Of a stretch of DNA of 64,000 nucleotides, positions 51,672-63,189 are shown one piece after another. Source of the DNA: Lunatibacter salilacus (GTDB lineage Bacteria > Bacteroidota > Bacteroidia > Cytophagales > Cyclobacteriaceae); the NCBI RefSeq assembly GCF_009797935.1, contig NZ_VOLC01000010.1:62001-126000 (forward strand), written 5' to 3'. Made by a program: the position numbers and the translations under genes. Every line of letters starts with the position of its first letter. Positions within the stretch are counted from its first letter, which is position 1. The notes under the pieces are model-generated. The model saw only the letters and a program-made list of their open reading frames with translations, was not told the origin of the DNA and made no database searches.

Positions 51672-52724
51672 CTAAGCCCGCTCCAGTTTTTTATTCTGAT
51701 CGACCAATCTCCTATTCATTACATAAAACCAAAGAGGCGGCAGCAGTGCCATCAGCATGCTTGCGGGGTACCCGGTGGGCAGTTGGGGGCTATCTTCCAT
51801 GTGCCGGAGGATTTGGTATTTTCTGGAGGCCAAATAGTGATGGTCGGAATGTCTGGTAAGTTCAAACAAAACGATCCGCCCCATCTCATGGTCAGAATTC
51901 CAAGAATGCTTAGGCAGGACCCGCTCCGGTCTTCCACTGGGAAGCATCTTTCTTCTCAGCCCATAATGTTCGATGTAGTTGATGGTCTCCAAAAGCAGCA
52001 CGCCAATTAATGCAATGGCAAACGCATAGGGTAGCATATTCCAACCAAAAACACCTACTATAGTTGCCAAATACAAAGTCTGGTAAATTGTAAACCGGAG
52101 CATTTCATTTTGCCAGTGAAAAGGAGGCAAACCTTTTTTGGATAGCCTATTCCTTTCCAACCTCCATGCACCTATATATTGCCCGATGATGGAGCGAAAG
52201 AAAAAAACATATACCCATTCATTAATTCTTGCTGTTGCCGGATCCTTGTCGGTGGATACATGCTTATGGTGTCCTCTGTTGTGCTCTATAAAAAAGTGCT
52301 GGTAAAGAACCGGGAGTAACCCTGCCTTCGCCAAAAACTGCTCCCATTTGTTGGCACGATGTCCAAGTTCATGGGCTACATTGATGCCCACCGCACCCAA
52401 AACTACACCAATGCTGCATGTCAATCCCAGGCGTTCATAATTGGCCATTTCGCCTCTCTGTATGGTTTGAAAATAGAAATACACTAAGACAAAACAGATA
52501 GGTGCACAGATATAAAGCAACATATCGTAAAAACGGTTAGCTAACCTACCTTTCTCTTCACGCTCCGTATAATTTGCTGAGGACGGTGGAATAAGGGCAT
52601 CCAGTAAAGGGAATATTCCAAATGCCAGAATCACAGGGGCCCAAGACCACCACCCCTGCCATTGCAATGCCAAGAAAGCCGACAGCGGGATGGAATAGGC
52701 TAGCAGGTATTTGAGATGTTTCAT
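51672..52724 (-). CDS. Alkane 1-monooxygenase (AlkB-like membrane di-iron hydroxylase)
   Basis: The 350-residue membrane protein has several transmembrane helices and the AlkB His boxes HELGH, HNRGHHKHVSTDKDPATAR, NYIEHYG and the terminal DHHYLASRKYQIL, giving the expected His ligands for a non-heme di-iron site. It hydroxylates alkyl chains with O2 and needs rubredoxin and its reductase, which are not encoded nearby. It may act on fatty-acyl or environmental alkane substrates. It is a monocistronic gene. Confidence 0.9.
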   Translation of the reverse strand: MKHLKYLLAYSIPLSAFLALQWQGWWSWAPVILAFGIFPLLDALIPPSSANYTEREEKGRLANRFYDMLLYICAPICFVLVYFYFQTIQRGEMANYERLGLTCSIGVVLGAVGINVAHELGHRANKWEQFLAKAGLLPVLYQHFFIEHNRGHHKHVSTDKDPATARINEWVYVFFFRSIIGQYIGAWRLERNRLSKKGLPPFHWQNEMLRFTIYQTLYLATIVGVFGWNMLPYAFAIALIGVLLLETINYIEHYGLRRKMLPSGRPERVLPKHSWNSDHEMGRIVLFELTRHSDHHYLASRKYQILRHMEDSPQLPTGYPASMLMALLPPLWFYVMNRRLVDQNKKLERA

Positions 52725-52954
52725 GGGTGTTGAATTCGACTGTTTTGTATCGGTCAGATTTACGTAAACAATATAAAAAAAATAAGATTATTTGCATAAT
52801 TTTTCCTGTTGCATAGCTAGGACGACTTAGACAAATACACGTTTAAAAATAATTCCAACTGATTTAAGAACACCTTTAATCCTACCTCGCTAGAGATTGC
52901 CGCTTGGGATATCGTAAGCTTCAAGGATCAAGTAGAATTCACATTTCGGTTTTT

Positions 52955-53512
52955 TCAATAAAACTTCAAATAATCAATCCATAAATTGAAGCTTCCTTCC
53001 TGCTTGTCGGCCAGAATAAAACCTATACGCTGAATGCCTTTTAAACTTTTGGGGTCAATACCTACTTGGATGGTGTTACCCATTTTGCTGATTTCAAAAT
53101 CCTGCAAAGGAATGGTGGCAGTATGCCATTCTTTGTTGTCCACACCAAACTTTGCCCTGAATTTGGGTAGGTAAAATGGGGTGTCTTTTTCAATCAAAAC
53201 CTCAAATTTCCTATCGGTATCTGATTTGAAACGGATTTCACAGTGGCTGTACGAAGAAAGGTCATAGTCACCCAAGGCACTGCGAAGGGAAACAAAGCCT
53301 CCGTTATTTTTCAGGGAAACATTTCCGGTAAATAAAAGCCCATCCGCATCCAAAATTGCCTCGGACTGAGAGAGTCCGCCCATGACACCATCGTTGACGA
53401 TGGACCATCTTCCAAAATCTTTATCAACACCAAAATCAAATAGCAATGACTCTTTCATTACGAGCGGATTTACATAAAACAAAAGATACAAGAACATCAT
53501 GAGATTCCACAT
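52955..53512 (-). CDS. CIA30 family protein, exported
   Basis: The 185-residue protein has a short N-terminal hydrophobic segment and one CIA30 (NADH:ubiquinone oxidoreductase intermediate-associated protein 30) jelly-roll domain: WSIVNDGVMGGLSQSEA, FTGNVSLKNNGGFVSLRS, ISKMGNTIQVG and IQRIGFILADKQEGSFNLWIDYLKFY. In bacteria the domain is a carbohydrate-binding-like fold of unknown role. It is not evidence for complex I assembly here. Confidence 0.88.
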   Translation of the reverse strand: MWNLMMFLYLLFYVNPLVMKESLLFDFGVDKDFGRWSIVNDGVMGGLSQSEAILDADGLLFTGNVSLKNNGGFVSLRSALGDYDLSSYSHCEIRFKSDTDRKFEVLIEKDTPFYLPKFRAKFGVDNKEWHTATIPLQDFEISKMGNTIQVGIDPKSLKGIQRIGFILADKQEGSFNLWIDYLKFY

Positions 53513-53690
53513 AGTTTGAAAAGAGAATAAACCTCACTATTGTTTGAAATCTAAAAAAAACCCACCCCTTTTTCACCTACAGGGATATACAATTTCTAAG
53601 AATTTACTGGGATAAACACGTTCATTCGGAAGCGATAATTATTGTCTAAATGACAACGAAAAACGAATGAGCGGCAAAAACTTAAAAATC

Positions 53691-53782
53691 TCTTTGTGCC
53701 CTCCGTGAACCTCCGTGTCCTTAGTGGTCACCCCTTTTTAACCGCAAAGAACCCAAAGAGTGCGCTATGGGCGCAGAGGAAA
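53691..53782. repeat. Dispersed intergenic repeat element (CTCCGTGAACCTCCGTG type)
   Basis: This region reads TCTTTGTGCCCTCCGTGAAC, CTCCGTGTCCTTAGTGGT, then AACCGCAAAG, AACCCAAAGAGTGCGC and GGGCGCAGAGGAAATTTAA. The two halves are inversely related (CTTTGTG... and ...CAAAGAG). The wording matches a widely dispersed non-coding repeat of Bacteroidota and other phyla, recognised by memory and without a search. The remaining 53513-53690 is AT-rich with no gene. Confidence 0.55.
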
Positions 53783-53792
53783 TTTAAAACAA

Positions 53793-53821
53793 AAAAAGCT
53801 GACCATTCAGGTCAGCTTTTT
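53793..53821 (-). terminator. Intrinsic terminator of icd
   Basis: A 12-bp perfect stem (AAAAAGCTGACC at 53793-53804 with GGTCAGCTTTTT at 53810-53821) with an A tract on its left on plus (a T tract on minus), 24 bases past the icd stop. Confidence 0.9.
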
Positions 53822-53845
53822 AACTACTTAATACGGAGTCTATTT

Positions 53846-56125
<2,280 letters not shown>

Positions 56126-56254
56126 CTAATTTGTGGCTAAAATACGGAAAAAAATGCGTTTTCAAAGGTATAACCGTGTAATAGATGGATTTTAACCATG
56201 GGGACTAAATGGGTACATTCTACGTTATAGGAACAACTTAAATCTAATTCACAG

Positions 56255-56797
56255 ATGATTGCGAATCTAATATACCTATTGTTTTTCTTGGGAAGCGTTT
56301 TTCTGCCCGCTAGTCTTTCCACAATGGAAACAACCCTTTCGCCTGATGAACAGGAGCTTTTCAATCTAATCAACTCTTACCGGGAAAGTCGGGGACTTTC
56401 CGCAGTGCCCTTTTCTTCCGCTCTTACACAGGTGGCCCAGGTTCATGCCAAGGACTTGATGGAAAATTACACACAGGGTGGACGCTGCAATATGCATTCC
56501 TGGTCTAACAAGGGCCCATGGAAAAGTTGCTGCTACCGGGACAATCACAAAAACCCCGAATGTATGTGGGATAAACCGATGGAGATCGCCGGGTACAACA
56601 GCCCCGGGTATGAGATTGCCTATTGGCATTCCGCCGCAGCGCAGCCGGGTATTACATTAGATGTATGGAAAAAAAGCCCAGGCCACCACGCCGTCATCGC
56701 CAATCTGGGGGTTTTTAAAGACGCGGAATGGAAGGCTATGGGAGTGGGGATTTATCAGGGGTATGCCGTGGTTTGGTTCGGGGAGATGGAGGGGTAG
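56255..56797 (+). CDS. CAP (SCP/PR-1) domain protein, secreted
   Basis: The 180-residue protein has a signal peptide (residues about 1-23) and a single CAP domain: LFNLINSYRESRGLSAV, QVHAKDLMENY, the zinc-tetrad His/Glu segment NMHSWSNKG, and PGHHAVIANLGVFK. An unusual Cys-rich loop (CNMHSW, SCCYRD, PECMW) could form disulfides in the periplasm or outside. The function of bacterial CAP proteins is mostly unknown. It stands alone. Confidence 0.88.
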   Translation: MIANLIYLLFFLGSVFLPASLSTMETTLSPDEQELFNLINSYRESRGLSAVPFSSALTQVAQVHAKDLMENYTQGGRCNMHSWSNKGPWKSCCYRDNHKNPECMWDKPMEIAGYNSPGYEIAYWHSAAAQPGITLDVWKKSPGHHAVIANLGVFKDAEWKAMGVGIYQGYAVVWFGEMEG

Positions 56798-56942
56798 AGT
56801 GATCCTGATTTCCATTTTATTTTAATCTTTATTAAAGATCCTTTCCTGTAACCGCCCCAATAAAAGGGTATTTGCGATCTAATAAATTCACCCTCGGAAA
56901 TCGAAGAGAGGAATAAACTTTGTGTCAACTGCACACAATATC

Positions 56943-57161
56943 CTACACCTTTGCTTGCTCCAACTTTTTCTGATTTTCCGATACCCACATTAATCTCAAT
57001 TTTCTCAAATATTCATCTACAAATTCTTCTAACTCAAAAAAATCATTAAAATCTTTCCTTTGAAGATCAGAACGGAAACTTTCCAACATTTCCCTCAACT
57101 CCCCTTCTTCAAAATCGCCTTTATCAGTATAATAAAAAGCAGTATAAGACACTCCGATCAT
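56943..57161 (-). CDS. Small acidic protein, doubtful
   Basis: A 72-codon frame (ATG at 57161; a TTG at 57230 would add a membrane-like N-terminus) encodes a charged helical protein (ELREMLESFRSDLQRKDFNDFF, EFVDEYLRKLRLMWV). No family recognised. Its promoter would overlap that of the divergent Tat-exported sugar isomerase gene. It has normal amino-acid composition, so it may be real. Confidence 0.4.
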   Translation of the reverse strand: MIGVSYTAFYYTDKGDFEEGELREMLESFRSDLQRKDFNDFFELEEFVDEYLRKLRLMWVSENQKKLEQAKV

Positions 57162-57240
57162 CGTTAATGAGGAACTAATCACTCCAATTACTTTTCCGAA
57201 AACAAAATTTAAGTAAATTGGTAGCTTCAACTAATCGCCG

Positions 57241-58158
57241 ATGAAAACCCAAAACCAAACTGCCAAGGATAACGAAAGAAGAAATTTTCTCAAAAAATCA
57301 GGTCTGGGACTTTTGGGTCTTTCAGCTTTGAATGCACCACTACTTGGTAAATCCGTCAACATAACACCTAATTCCGGAAAGGTAGAACTCGCTATCGCCA
57401 CCATTACCTGTGATGGATTTGGAGACAGAAACTTTGAAAAGGCCTTTGAAATTATCCCCCAGCTCCCTTTCAAAAACGTGGAATTTAACTGCTGGTATGC
57501 GAGAAACCTTACCCCATCCGGCATACACAGCATTCAGCAGCGCTGCTATCAACATGGACTTACTCCAATTTGTGTTCAGGGAAGTTCATTCGGAGCTGAT
57601 GGAAACATCATCAAAGACGTTACCCACAAACTTTGGAATATGCAGGCTGCCAAACAGCTTGGCTGCCGCAGGGTAAAATTCACCGGGTCCGGAAGGGATA
57701 AGTCCGGTGGGCTGCATGCGGTCATCGACGTGTTAAAGGAAATTACTCCTGCCGCCGAGGAAATGGATGTTTTGATATTGGTGGAAAACCACGCCAACAA
57801 TAACCTGGAATTTATTGAAGACTATGAACGCATTTTTGAAGTCATCGACTCCAGCCATGTGGGGATGTGCATGGACAATGCACACTTTAACGGCTCCAAT
57901 GTGAACTTGATGGAAGTGGTTGATAAATTTCACGAAAAAATCCTTCATATAGACATCAAGGATACGGAGAAATTTGGAGTTCATAAGGTAGTAAACTTTG
58001 GTGAAGGTGTGACGGACAATGATGGGGTAATCCAGAAAATGCTGGAAAATGGATATGAAGGGTATCTTTTGATAGAAATGGCTCCGCCAAGAAATGAAGC
58101 AACACTAGTCGAAGATCTGACTAGGGCTTATCGTTTGTTTGAAAAATATCAGCGGTAG
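57241..58158 (+). CDS. Tat-exported sugar phosphate isomerase/epimerase-like TIM barrel
   Basis: The 305-residue protein begins with a twin-arginine signal (ERRNFLKKSGLGLLGLSAL). A xylose-isomerase-like barrel with metal ligands follows: ILVENHANNN (Glu), GMCMDNAHF (Asp/His), KILHIDIKD (His/Asp) and LLIEMAPP (Glu). It acts in the periplasm, unlike its cytosolic cousin at 47740-48795. It lies 47 bases before a large dehydrogenase-like cytochrome and probably shares its transcript. Confidence 0.88.
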   Translation: MKTQNQTAKDNERRNFLKKSGLGLLGLSALNAPLLGKSVNITPNSGKVELAIATITCDGFGDRNFEKAFEIIPQLPFKNVEFNCWYARNLTPSGIHSIQQRCYQHGLTPICVQGSSFGADGNIIKDVTHKLWNMQAAKQLGCRRVKFTGSGRDKSGGLHAVIDVLKEITPAAEEMDVLILVENHANNNLEFIEDYERIFEVIDSSHVGMCMDNAHFNGSNVNLMEVVDKFHEKILHIDIKDTEKFGVHKVVNFGEGVTDNDGVIQKMLENGYEGYLLIEMAPPRNEATLVEDLTRAYRLFEKYQR

Positions 58159-58205
58159 CCACTAAACAAGCGTGCTCAATTAAACCCACAATTAATAATA
58201 CCCGC

Positions 58206-60857
58206 ATGAAATTTTCATCTTTCTTCTCCTTCAAATCTCCCACTTTACTATTTATACTAACCACATTTATTTCTTGTAAAACCAACAATAAAAGCGATTC
58301 ACCTATAGTAGTAGACGGCGTTACTGTGTTGGACGGCCGATTGGAACTGACGATCATGAAACAAGACCCCGATATTGTTACGCCCATAGGAATTGCCGTG
58401 GACAGTCAGGATAGGGTCTATGTGTTGGAATCCCACACCCACCTTCCGCCAAAAGACTATTCCGGCCCGAAGCACGACATTATAAAAGTCTATGAAGACA
58501 GCAACGGAGATGGGAACTGGGATAAGGAATCGGTTTTTGCCGAGGGACTTTTTGAGGGACTGAATATTGCTTTTTCTCCCGATGGATATTTATACGCGGT
58601 TACTTCCAAGGAGGTCTGGAAGTTTTATGATGAAGATGGGGATGGAGTCAGTGAACGAAGCCAAAAGCTGATGGCTTTTACCGAACCGAAACAGGTGTAC
58701 GCCCATGCAGCCATATTAAGCATTGCGTTTGACAATGACGGTTGGATGTATATTGGACGGGGAAATACCGGAGCGGCTCACTGGATATTCCAGGGATCTG
58801 ATGGCAGCGAAGTGGAAGGCTATGGAGATGGTGGCAATATCATGCGGGCCAGAACAGACGGAAGCGAAGTGGAAATTTTCTCTACCGGATACTGGAATCC
58901 ATTTGATCTAAAGTTTGACAACTACGGTCGTCTACTCGTCGCAGATAACGACCCTGATAGCCGTGGTCCCAACCGGCTTTTGCATGCTGTAAAAGGCTCG
59001 GATTTTGGGTACCAATCCTTATTCGGGGGCAGTGGTATTCACCCTTACCTCGCATGGAATGGCGAGCTTCCGGGTACCTTACCCTACGCCGTTGCCCTGG
59101 GAGAGTCTCCCTCAGGCCTTCTAAATGCCAATTTGGCTAGGTTACCCGAAGATTACAATGACCAAATGCTTTGCACGATCTGGGAGGAGAGCAGCATAGT
59201 CCGGATTGCCATGGAACCCAAAGGCCTTTCGATTACGGGCACAACCGAAATAATGCTACAGGGGGGAAAGGATTTCAGGCCAGTAGCCTTTGCCACTGAC
59301 AGTAAGGGGAACATCTTTTTCACTGACTGGGTAGAACGGGTTTACCCCAATCACGGACAGGGGAAAATCTGGAAACTTTCCGCAAAAGACAACATCACTC
59401 CCTTGGAGCGCAGAGGCATATATGATCAACCAAAACACAACAACTCTGTTGAAACGCTTAATAAGTTACTTTCGGAAAGGGCAGATTTGGATGAGCACTG
59501 GGAAAACCTGAAATCGAATGACCCCTTTATGAAACATGCCGCTATTATGGCACTGAGCAGTGAGGGTAACCTGGACAAATTGAAAGCAGAAATTAATGAC
59601 GAATCGCCAGCTATTCGCCTTGGTGTCTTATTGGCACTCGAGCAATCCAAACACGCACAAGAGGCGTCGCTAGCCGGACAGTTTTTGAAAGACCCGGATC
59701 CTGAGATACGGAACATGGCTATGATTTGGATAGGAAAACATGGGTTAGTTTCGCTGCGGGAGGAGTTGGAAACTTCACTTGAAAAAGGGGATTTTACCAC
59801 CCCCCTGTTCGAAACCTATTTGGAAACAGTAAAATTGCTGGAACCTGACTTTAGAAAACCTTTTAGTGCTAAAGCAGAGCCCATATCGAGAAAAATCCCA
59901 TTAAAATTACCGGACAATTTTATTACCGATCTGGTAAGTAACCCCTCCCACTCTGCTAAAATGAGAGGCTTTGCCCTTCGGTATCTGGAAAACCCCGCTG
60001 AGGAAAAAGATCTTTTACTGGGATTTTTAGCCAATGAGAAAGATGAGGACATACAAATGGAGATTATCCGAACCATGGCGAAGGTTCCTGACGACGAAGT
60101 AGCAGAAGCCTTGCTTAATGTGGCGCTGTCCAACGAAAAATCTGTTTTGATTCGGGCAGAGGCTTTATCTATCCTTTCCAATCAACCCCTTGAAAACTGG
60201 CAAGAGGCAATTCCCTTGCTCTATGTATCCGATGAAAATTTGGCCATTGCCGCCGCAAAGTACTTGCAAAATAGAAGCACGGATGAAGAAGTAAGAAAAG
60301 CCATGGAAAGTGTCCTTACCGATGGAAGTGGCTGTGACAGTGAGGTCCTGAGGCAGGAGCTGATGCTAAGCTTGCATCAGGACATCGGAGAACGTCCCGG
60401 TCCTCAGGAAATAGACCAATGGGCATCCTTGCTAAATGGTCCCGCAGACAAAGATCGGGGAAGAAGGGTGTTTTTTTCCAGTGCGTCCCTGTGTTCTTCC
60501 TGCCACGTAGTAGATGGCCGCGGAGGGGATCTAGGTCCTGACCTTAGCCAAGTTGGTAAATCCAAAAACAGACAGGGATTGATTAGCTCCATTCTCCGCC
60601 CTTCGGAAGAAATGAGCCCGGAATGGCAAGGCTGGTTTATTGAAATGAAGGACGGCACCCGATACGATGGCCGACAGATCGATGTGGGTACCTACGATAT
60701 CAAACTTTATACCCAAGCGGAGGGATTTATCGAGGTTGACAAGTCTGATATTGCGGACTACGGCATGTCAAGCACCTCCTTAATGCCTGAGGGACTGCAC
60801 CGACGATTGACCAATCAGGATTTGATGGATTTGTTGGCCTTTTTGGAAAGGGAGTAA
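58206..60857 (+). CDS. PVC-type membrane-bound dehydrogenase-like lipoprotein: beta propeller, HEAT repeats, cytochrome c
   Basis: The 883-residue protein has a lipoprotein signal (FISC, Cys near 24). A glucose/sorbosone-dehydrogenase-like propeller follows (about 55-400: GIAVDSQDRVYVLES, RGPNRLLHAVKGSDFGYQ), then HEAT-like helical repeats (about 430-730), then a C-terminal cytochrome c domain with LCSSCH (C763, C766, H767) and an axial-Met region near EEMSPEW. This composite is frequent in Planctomycetes and Bacteroidota beside sugar-oxidising enzymes. It probably oxidises a carbohydrate in the periplasm and passes electrons on. Substrate unknown. Its stop abuts the panB stop. Confidence 0.88.
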   Translation: MKFSSFFSFKSPTLLFILTTFISCKTNNKSDSPIVVDGVTVLDGRLELTIMKQDPDIVTPIGIAVDSQDRVYVLESHTHLPPKDYSGPKHDIIKVYEDSNGDGNWDKESVFAEGLFEGLNIAFSPDGYLYAVTSKEVWKFYDEDGDGVSERSQKLMAFTEPKQVYAHAAILSIAFDNDGWMYIGRGNTGAAHWIFQGSDGSEVEGYGDGGNIMRARTDGSEVEIFSTGYWNPFDLKFDNYGRLLVADNDPDSRGPNRLLHAVKGSDFGYQSLFGGSGIHPYLAWNGELPGTLPYAVALGESPSGLLNANLARLPEDYNDQMLCTIWEESSIVRIAMEPKGLSITGTTEIMLQGGKDFRPVAFATDSKGNIFFTDWVERVYPNHGQGKIWKLSAKDNITPLERRGIYDQPKHNNSVETLNKLLSERADLDEHWENLKSNDPFMKHAAIMALSSEGNLDKLKAEINDESPAIRLGVLLALEQSKHAQEASLAGQFLKDPDPEIRNMAMIWIGKHGLVSLREELETSLEKGDFTTPLFETYLETVKLLEPDFRKPFSAKAEPISRKIPLKLPDNFITDLVSNPSHSAKMRGFALRYLENPAEEKDLLLGFLANEKDEDIQMEIIRTMAKVPDDEVAEALLNVALSNEKSVLIRAEALSILSNQPLENWQEAIPLLYVSDENLAIAAAKYLQNRSTDEEVRKAMESVLTDGSGCDSEVLRQELMLSLHQDIGERPGPQEIDQWASLLNGPADKDRGRRVFFSSASLCSSCHVVDGRGGDLGPDLSQVGKSKNRQGLISSILRPSEEMSPEWQGWFIEMKDGTRYDGRQIDVGTYDIKLYTQAEGFIEVDKSDIADYGMSSTSLMPEGLHRRLTNQDLMDLLAFLERE

Positions 60858-61679
60858 TCAGTAGCTTTCCTTGTCATTGGGGAAATCACGGGATTTCACG
60901 TCCTGGATGTAATTGCCAACAGCCTGCAGCATCGTGCCCCTCAGATCGGCATACTGCCTTAAAAATCGGGGTTGAAACTCCTGGGTAATCCCCAGCATGT
61001 CGTGAAGGACCAGTACCTGACCATCTACATGCGGTCCCGCACCGATACCGATAACTGGGATCTCCACCGTTTCAGCCACTTTCTTAGCCAATTTTGCCGG
61101 AATCTTTTCCAGTACAAGCGCAAAGCATCCACATTCCTCCAACACTTTGGCATCTGACAAGAGCTTATTGGCCTCATCTTCCTCCTTTGCCCGGACTGTA
61201 TAAGTGCCAAATTTATAAATGGACTGTGGTGTCAATCCCAAATGACCCATTACCGGAACACCTGCACTCAATATACGTACAACAGACTCCTTGATTTCGG
61301 CACCACCCTCCACCTTTACGGCATGGGCACCTGATTCCTTCATAATTCGAATTGCAGAGCGAAGTGCTTCCGAACTATTTCCCTGATAAGAACCAAAAGG
61401 AATGTCCACCACCACCAAGGCACGACTGACTGCCCTAACCACCGAAGTGGCGTGATAAATCATCTGATCTAGGGTAATGGGCAGTGTTGTTTCATGGCCT
61501 GCCATGACGTTGGAAGCGGAGTCTCCAACCAAGATCATGTCGATGCCGGCGGCATCCACAATTCCCGCCATGGAAAAATCATATGCGGTTAGCATGGATA
61601 TTTTTTCACCCCGCTGCTTCATTTCCTGAAGGATGTGGGTTGTAATCCGTTTGAGTTGGGAGGATTGGTGTACAGACAT
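60858..61679 (-). CDS. panB: 3-methyl-2-oxobutanoate hydroxymethyltransferase
   Basis: The 273-residue TIM barrel has the PanB signatures [32 protein letters not shown] (metal Asp), [11 protein letters not shown] and VKVEGG. It transfers a hydroxymethyl group to 2-oxoisovalerate to make ketopantoate for CoA synthesis. It is the last gene of a minus-strand run and its stop touches the stop of the opposite-strand cytochrome gene with no gap. Confidence 0.96.
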   Translation of the reverse strand: MSVHQSSQLKRITTHILQEMKQRGEKISMLTAYDFSMAGIVDAAGIDMILVGDSASNVMAGHETTLPITLDQMIYHATSVVRAVSRALVVVDIPFGSYQGNSSEALRSAIRIMKESGAHAVKVEGGAEIKESVVRILSAGVPVMGHLGLTPQSIYKFGTYTVRAKEEDEANKLLSDAKVLEECGCFALVLEKIPAKLAKKVAETVEIPVIGIGAGPHVDGQVLVLHDMLGITQEFQPRFLRQYADLRGTMLQAVGNYIQDVKSRDFPNDKESY

Positions 61680-61683
61680 AGGG

Positions 61684-62187
61684 TTAGTGTAGATGAACAG
61701 ACGAATCTTCCGGTGTAAGCTTTACTGTAATGTGTTCACTCAGGGTAGTGGCCAATTCAAACCCCGTATAATCCGGTGTCACGGGAAACAGCTTGTGGCT
61801 CCTGTTTACCAGGACAGCGACTTCAATTTGCTTGACATTATCCTCCAAAAACGGAGCCATGGCATAGGCAAGCGTTTTGCCGGTATTTAGTACATCGTCT
61901 ACAATGAGGATACATTGGCCGGAGAAAGGTCCCTCTTCAGAGATCGTCACCTCGCCAACTTTTGGATTCGTCTTGTCGAGCGTCACTGCTATCAACTTCA
62001 CTTTAATCGGGGATATTTGCCGTACCTTATCGGCAATCAATTCCGCCAATGAATAGCCCATCCCTGTGAGACCCGCAAGAACCAGCTCTTCCGCCCGCAA
62101 ATTGCGTTCATATATTTCATAGGCTATCCTTACGATTTTTTGTTGGATCTGCTTATGGTTTAGGACGAGAGTTTTATTTTCACTCAT
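61684..62187 (-). CDS. Phosphoribosyltransferase (PyrR-like)
   Basis: The 167-residue type I phosphoribosyltransferase has the PRPP loop [15 protein letters not shown] (near residues 91-105) and a [12 protein letters not shown] flap segment, close to the PyrR family. PyrR proteins have uracil phosphoribosyltransferase activity and, in Firmicutes, regulate pyr RNA. RNA-binding function is not established in this phylum. It lies 4 bases before panB. Confidence 0.88.
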   Translation of the reverse strand: MSENKTLVLNHKQIQQKIVRIAYEIYERNLRAEELVLAGLTGMGYSLAELIADKVRQISPIKVKLIAVTLDKTNPKVGEVTISEEGPFSGQCILIVDDVLNTGKTLAYAMAPFLEDNVKQIEVAVLVNRSHKLFPVTPDYTGFELATTLSEHITVKLTPEDSSVHLH

Positions 62188-62265
62188 GGGATGGCTTGGA
62201 TTAAAATAAAAATGAAAATTAATTCAAAAGAAACTAGTTTCAAAGGATTGGAGACTTTTTACCTA

Positions 62266-63189
62266 TTAGCGGTAGCCATCTTCCTCATATAGAATCTTCA
62301 AGTAGCTTTCATACCGGTATGGGTGGATATATCCTTTCTCCAACACCTCCAATACCTTACAGCCGGGTTCATTGACATGTTGGCAGTTATTGTACTTGCA
62401 TTGCCCCAAATATCCCCGTAACTCCACAAAATAATGGGAAAGCTCCTGATTCTCAATATCCAAAATGCCAAATTCCTTGATTCCTGGGGTATCGATCAGG
62501 TATCCACTATCGCCAATTGGAAACATTTCTGCAAAAGTGGTGGTATGCACCCCTTTGGCGGTAAAGCCGGAAACAGGACGTGTAGCCTGATTGGCCGAAG
62601 GCACAAGCTGATTGAGTAAGGTTGATTTTCCCACACCTGAATGTCCTGCCAACAAGGTAGTCTTTCCTGACAGGTAAGGAGACAGCTTTTCGGTTACATC
62701 TGATTGAGAAAGCGCTGATATCTCTATTACCGGATAGCCCAAGGGTTCATATATTTCCCGGATTGTTTCCAGGTATTCAAAATCCTTTTCCTTTTTGATC
62801 GCATCCATTTTGTTGACGATAATAAAGGCAGGAATGCGAAAGCTCTCTGTACTCACCAAAAAACGGTCTATAAACCCCAGCGAAGTGCGTGGATCCCGAA
62901 TGGTGATGATCAGAAATGCCTGATCCAGGTTGGAGGCCAGGATATGGGAGAAGTGCTGCTTGCGTGTAGACTTTCGGATGATGTAGTTTTCCCGCAACAC
63001 AATATCATGAATCACACCTGTTTCCTGATTCTCCTCCAATTCCAGTGCAACCCAATCACCTACTGCAATCGGGTTGGTGAGTTTCAGGTCATCCTGTTTG
63101 AATTTACCCCTAAGCCGGGATTTCACCAAGCCTGCTTCGGTCTGAACCATATACCAAGAACCCGTAGATTTGATTACCCTGCCCTTCAT
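62266..63189 (-). CDS. rsgA: Small ribosomal subunit biogenesis GTPase RsgA
   Basis: The 307-residue protein has an N-terminal OB fold and then a circularly permuted GTPase: G4 NKMDAIKK comes before G1 GHSGVGKSTLLNQL, with G3 DTPGIKEFG. It ends in a zinc-knuckle (CKYNNCQHVNEPGC). It checks 30S maturation. Its ATG overlaps the waaA stop (ATGA). Confidence 0.96.
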   Translation of the reverse strand: MKGRVIKSTGSWYMVQTEAGLVKSRLRGKFKQDDLKLTNPIAVGDWVALELEENQETGVIHDIVLRENYIIRKSTRKQHFSHILASNLDQAFLIITIRDPRTSLGFIDRFLVSTESFRIPAFIIVNKMDAIKKEKDFEYLETIREIYEPLGYPVIEISALSQSDVTEKLSPYLSGKTTLLAGHSGVGKSTLLNQLVPSANQATRPVSGFTAKGVHTTTFAEMFPIGDSGYLIDTPGIKEFGILDIENQELSHYFVELRGYLGQCKYNNCQHVNEPGCKVLEVLEKGYIHPYRYESYLKILYEEDGYR

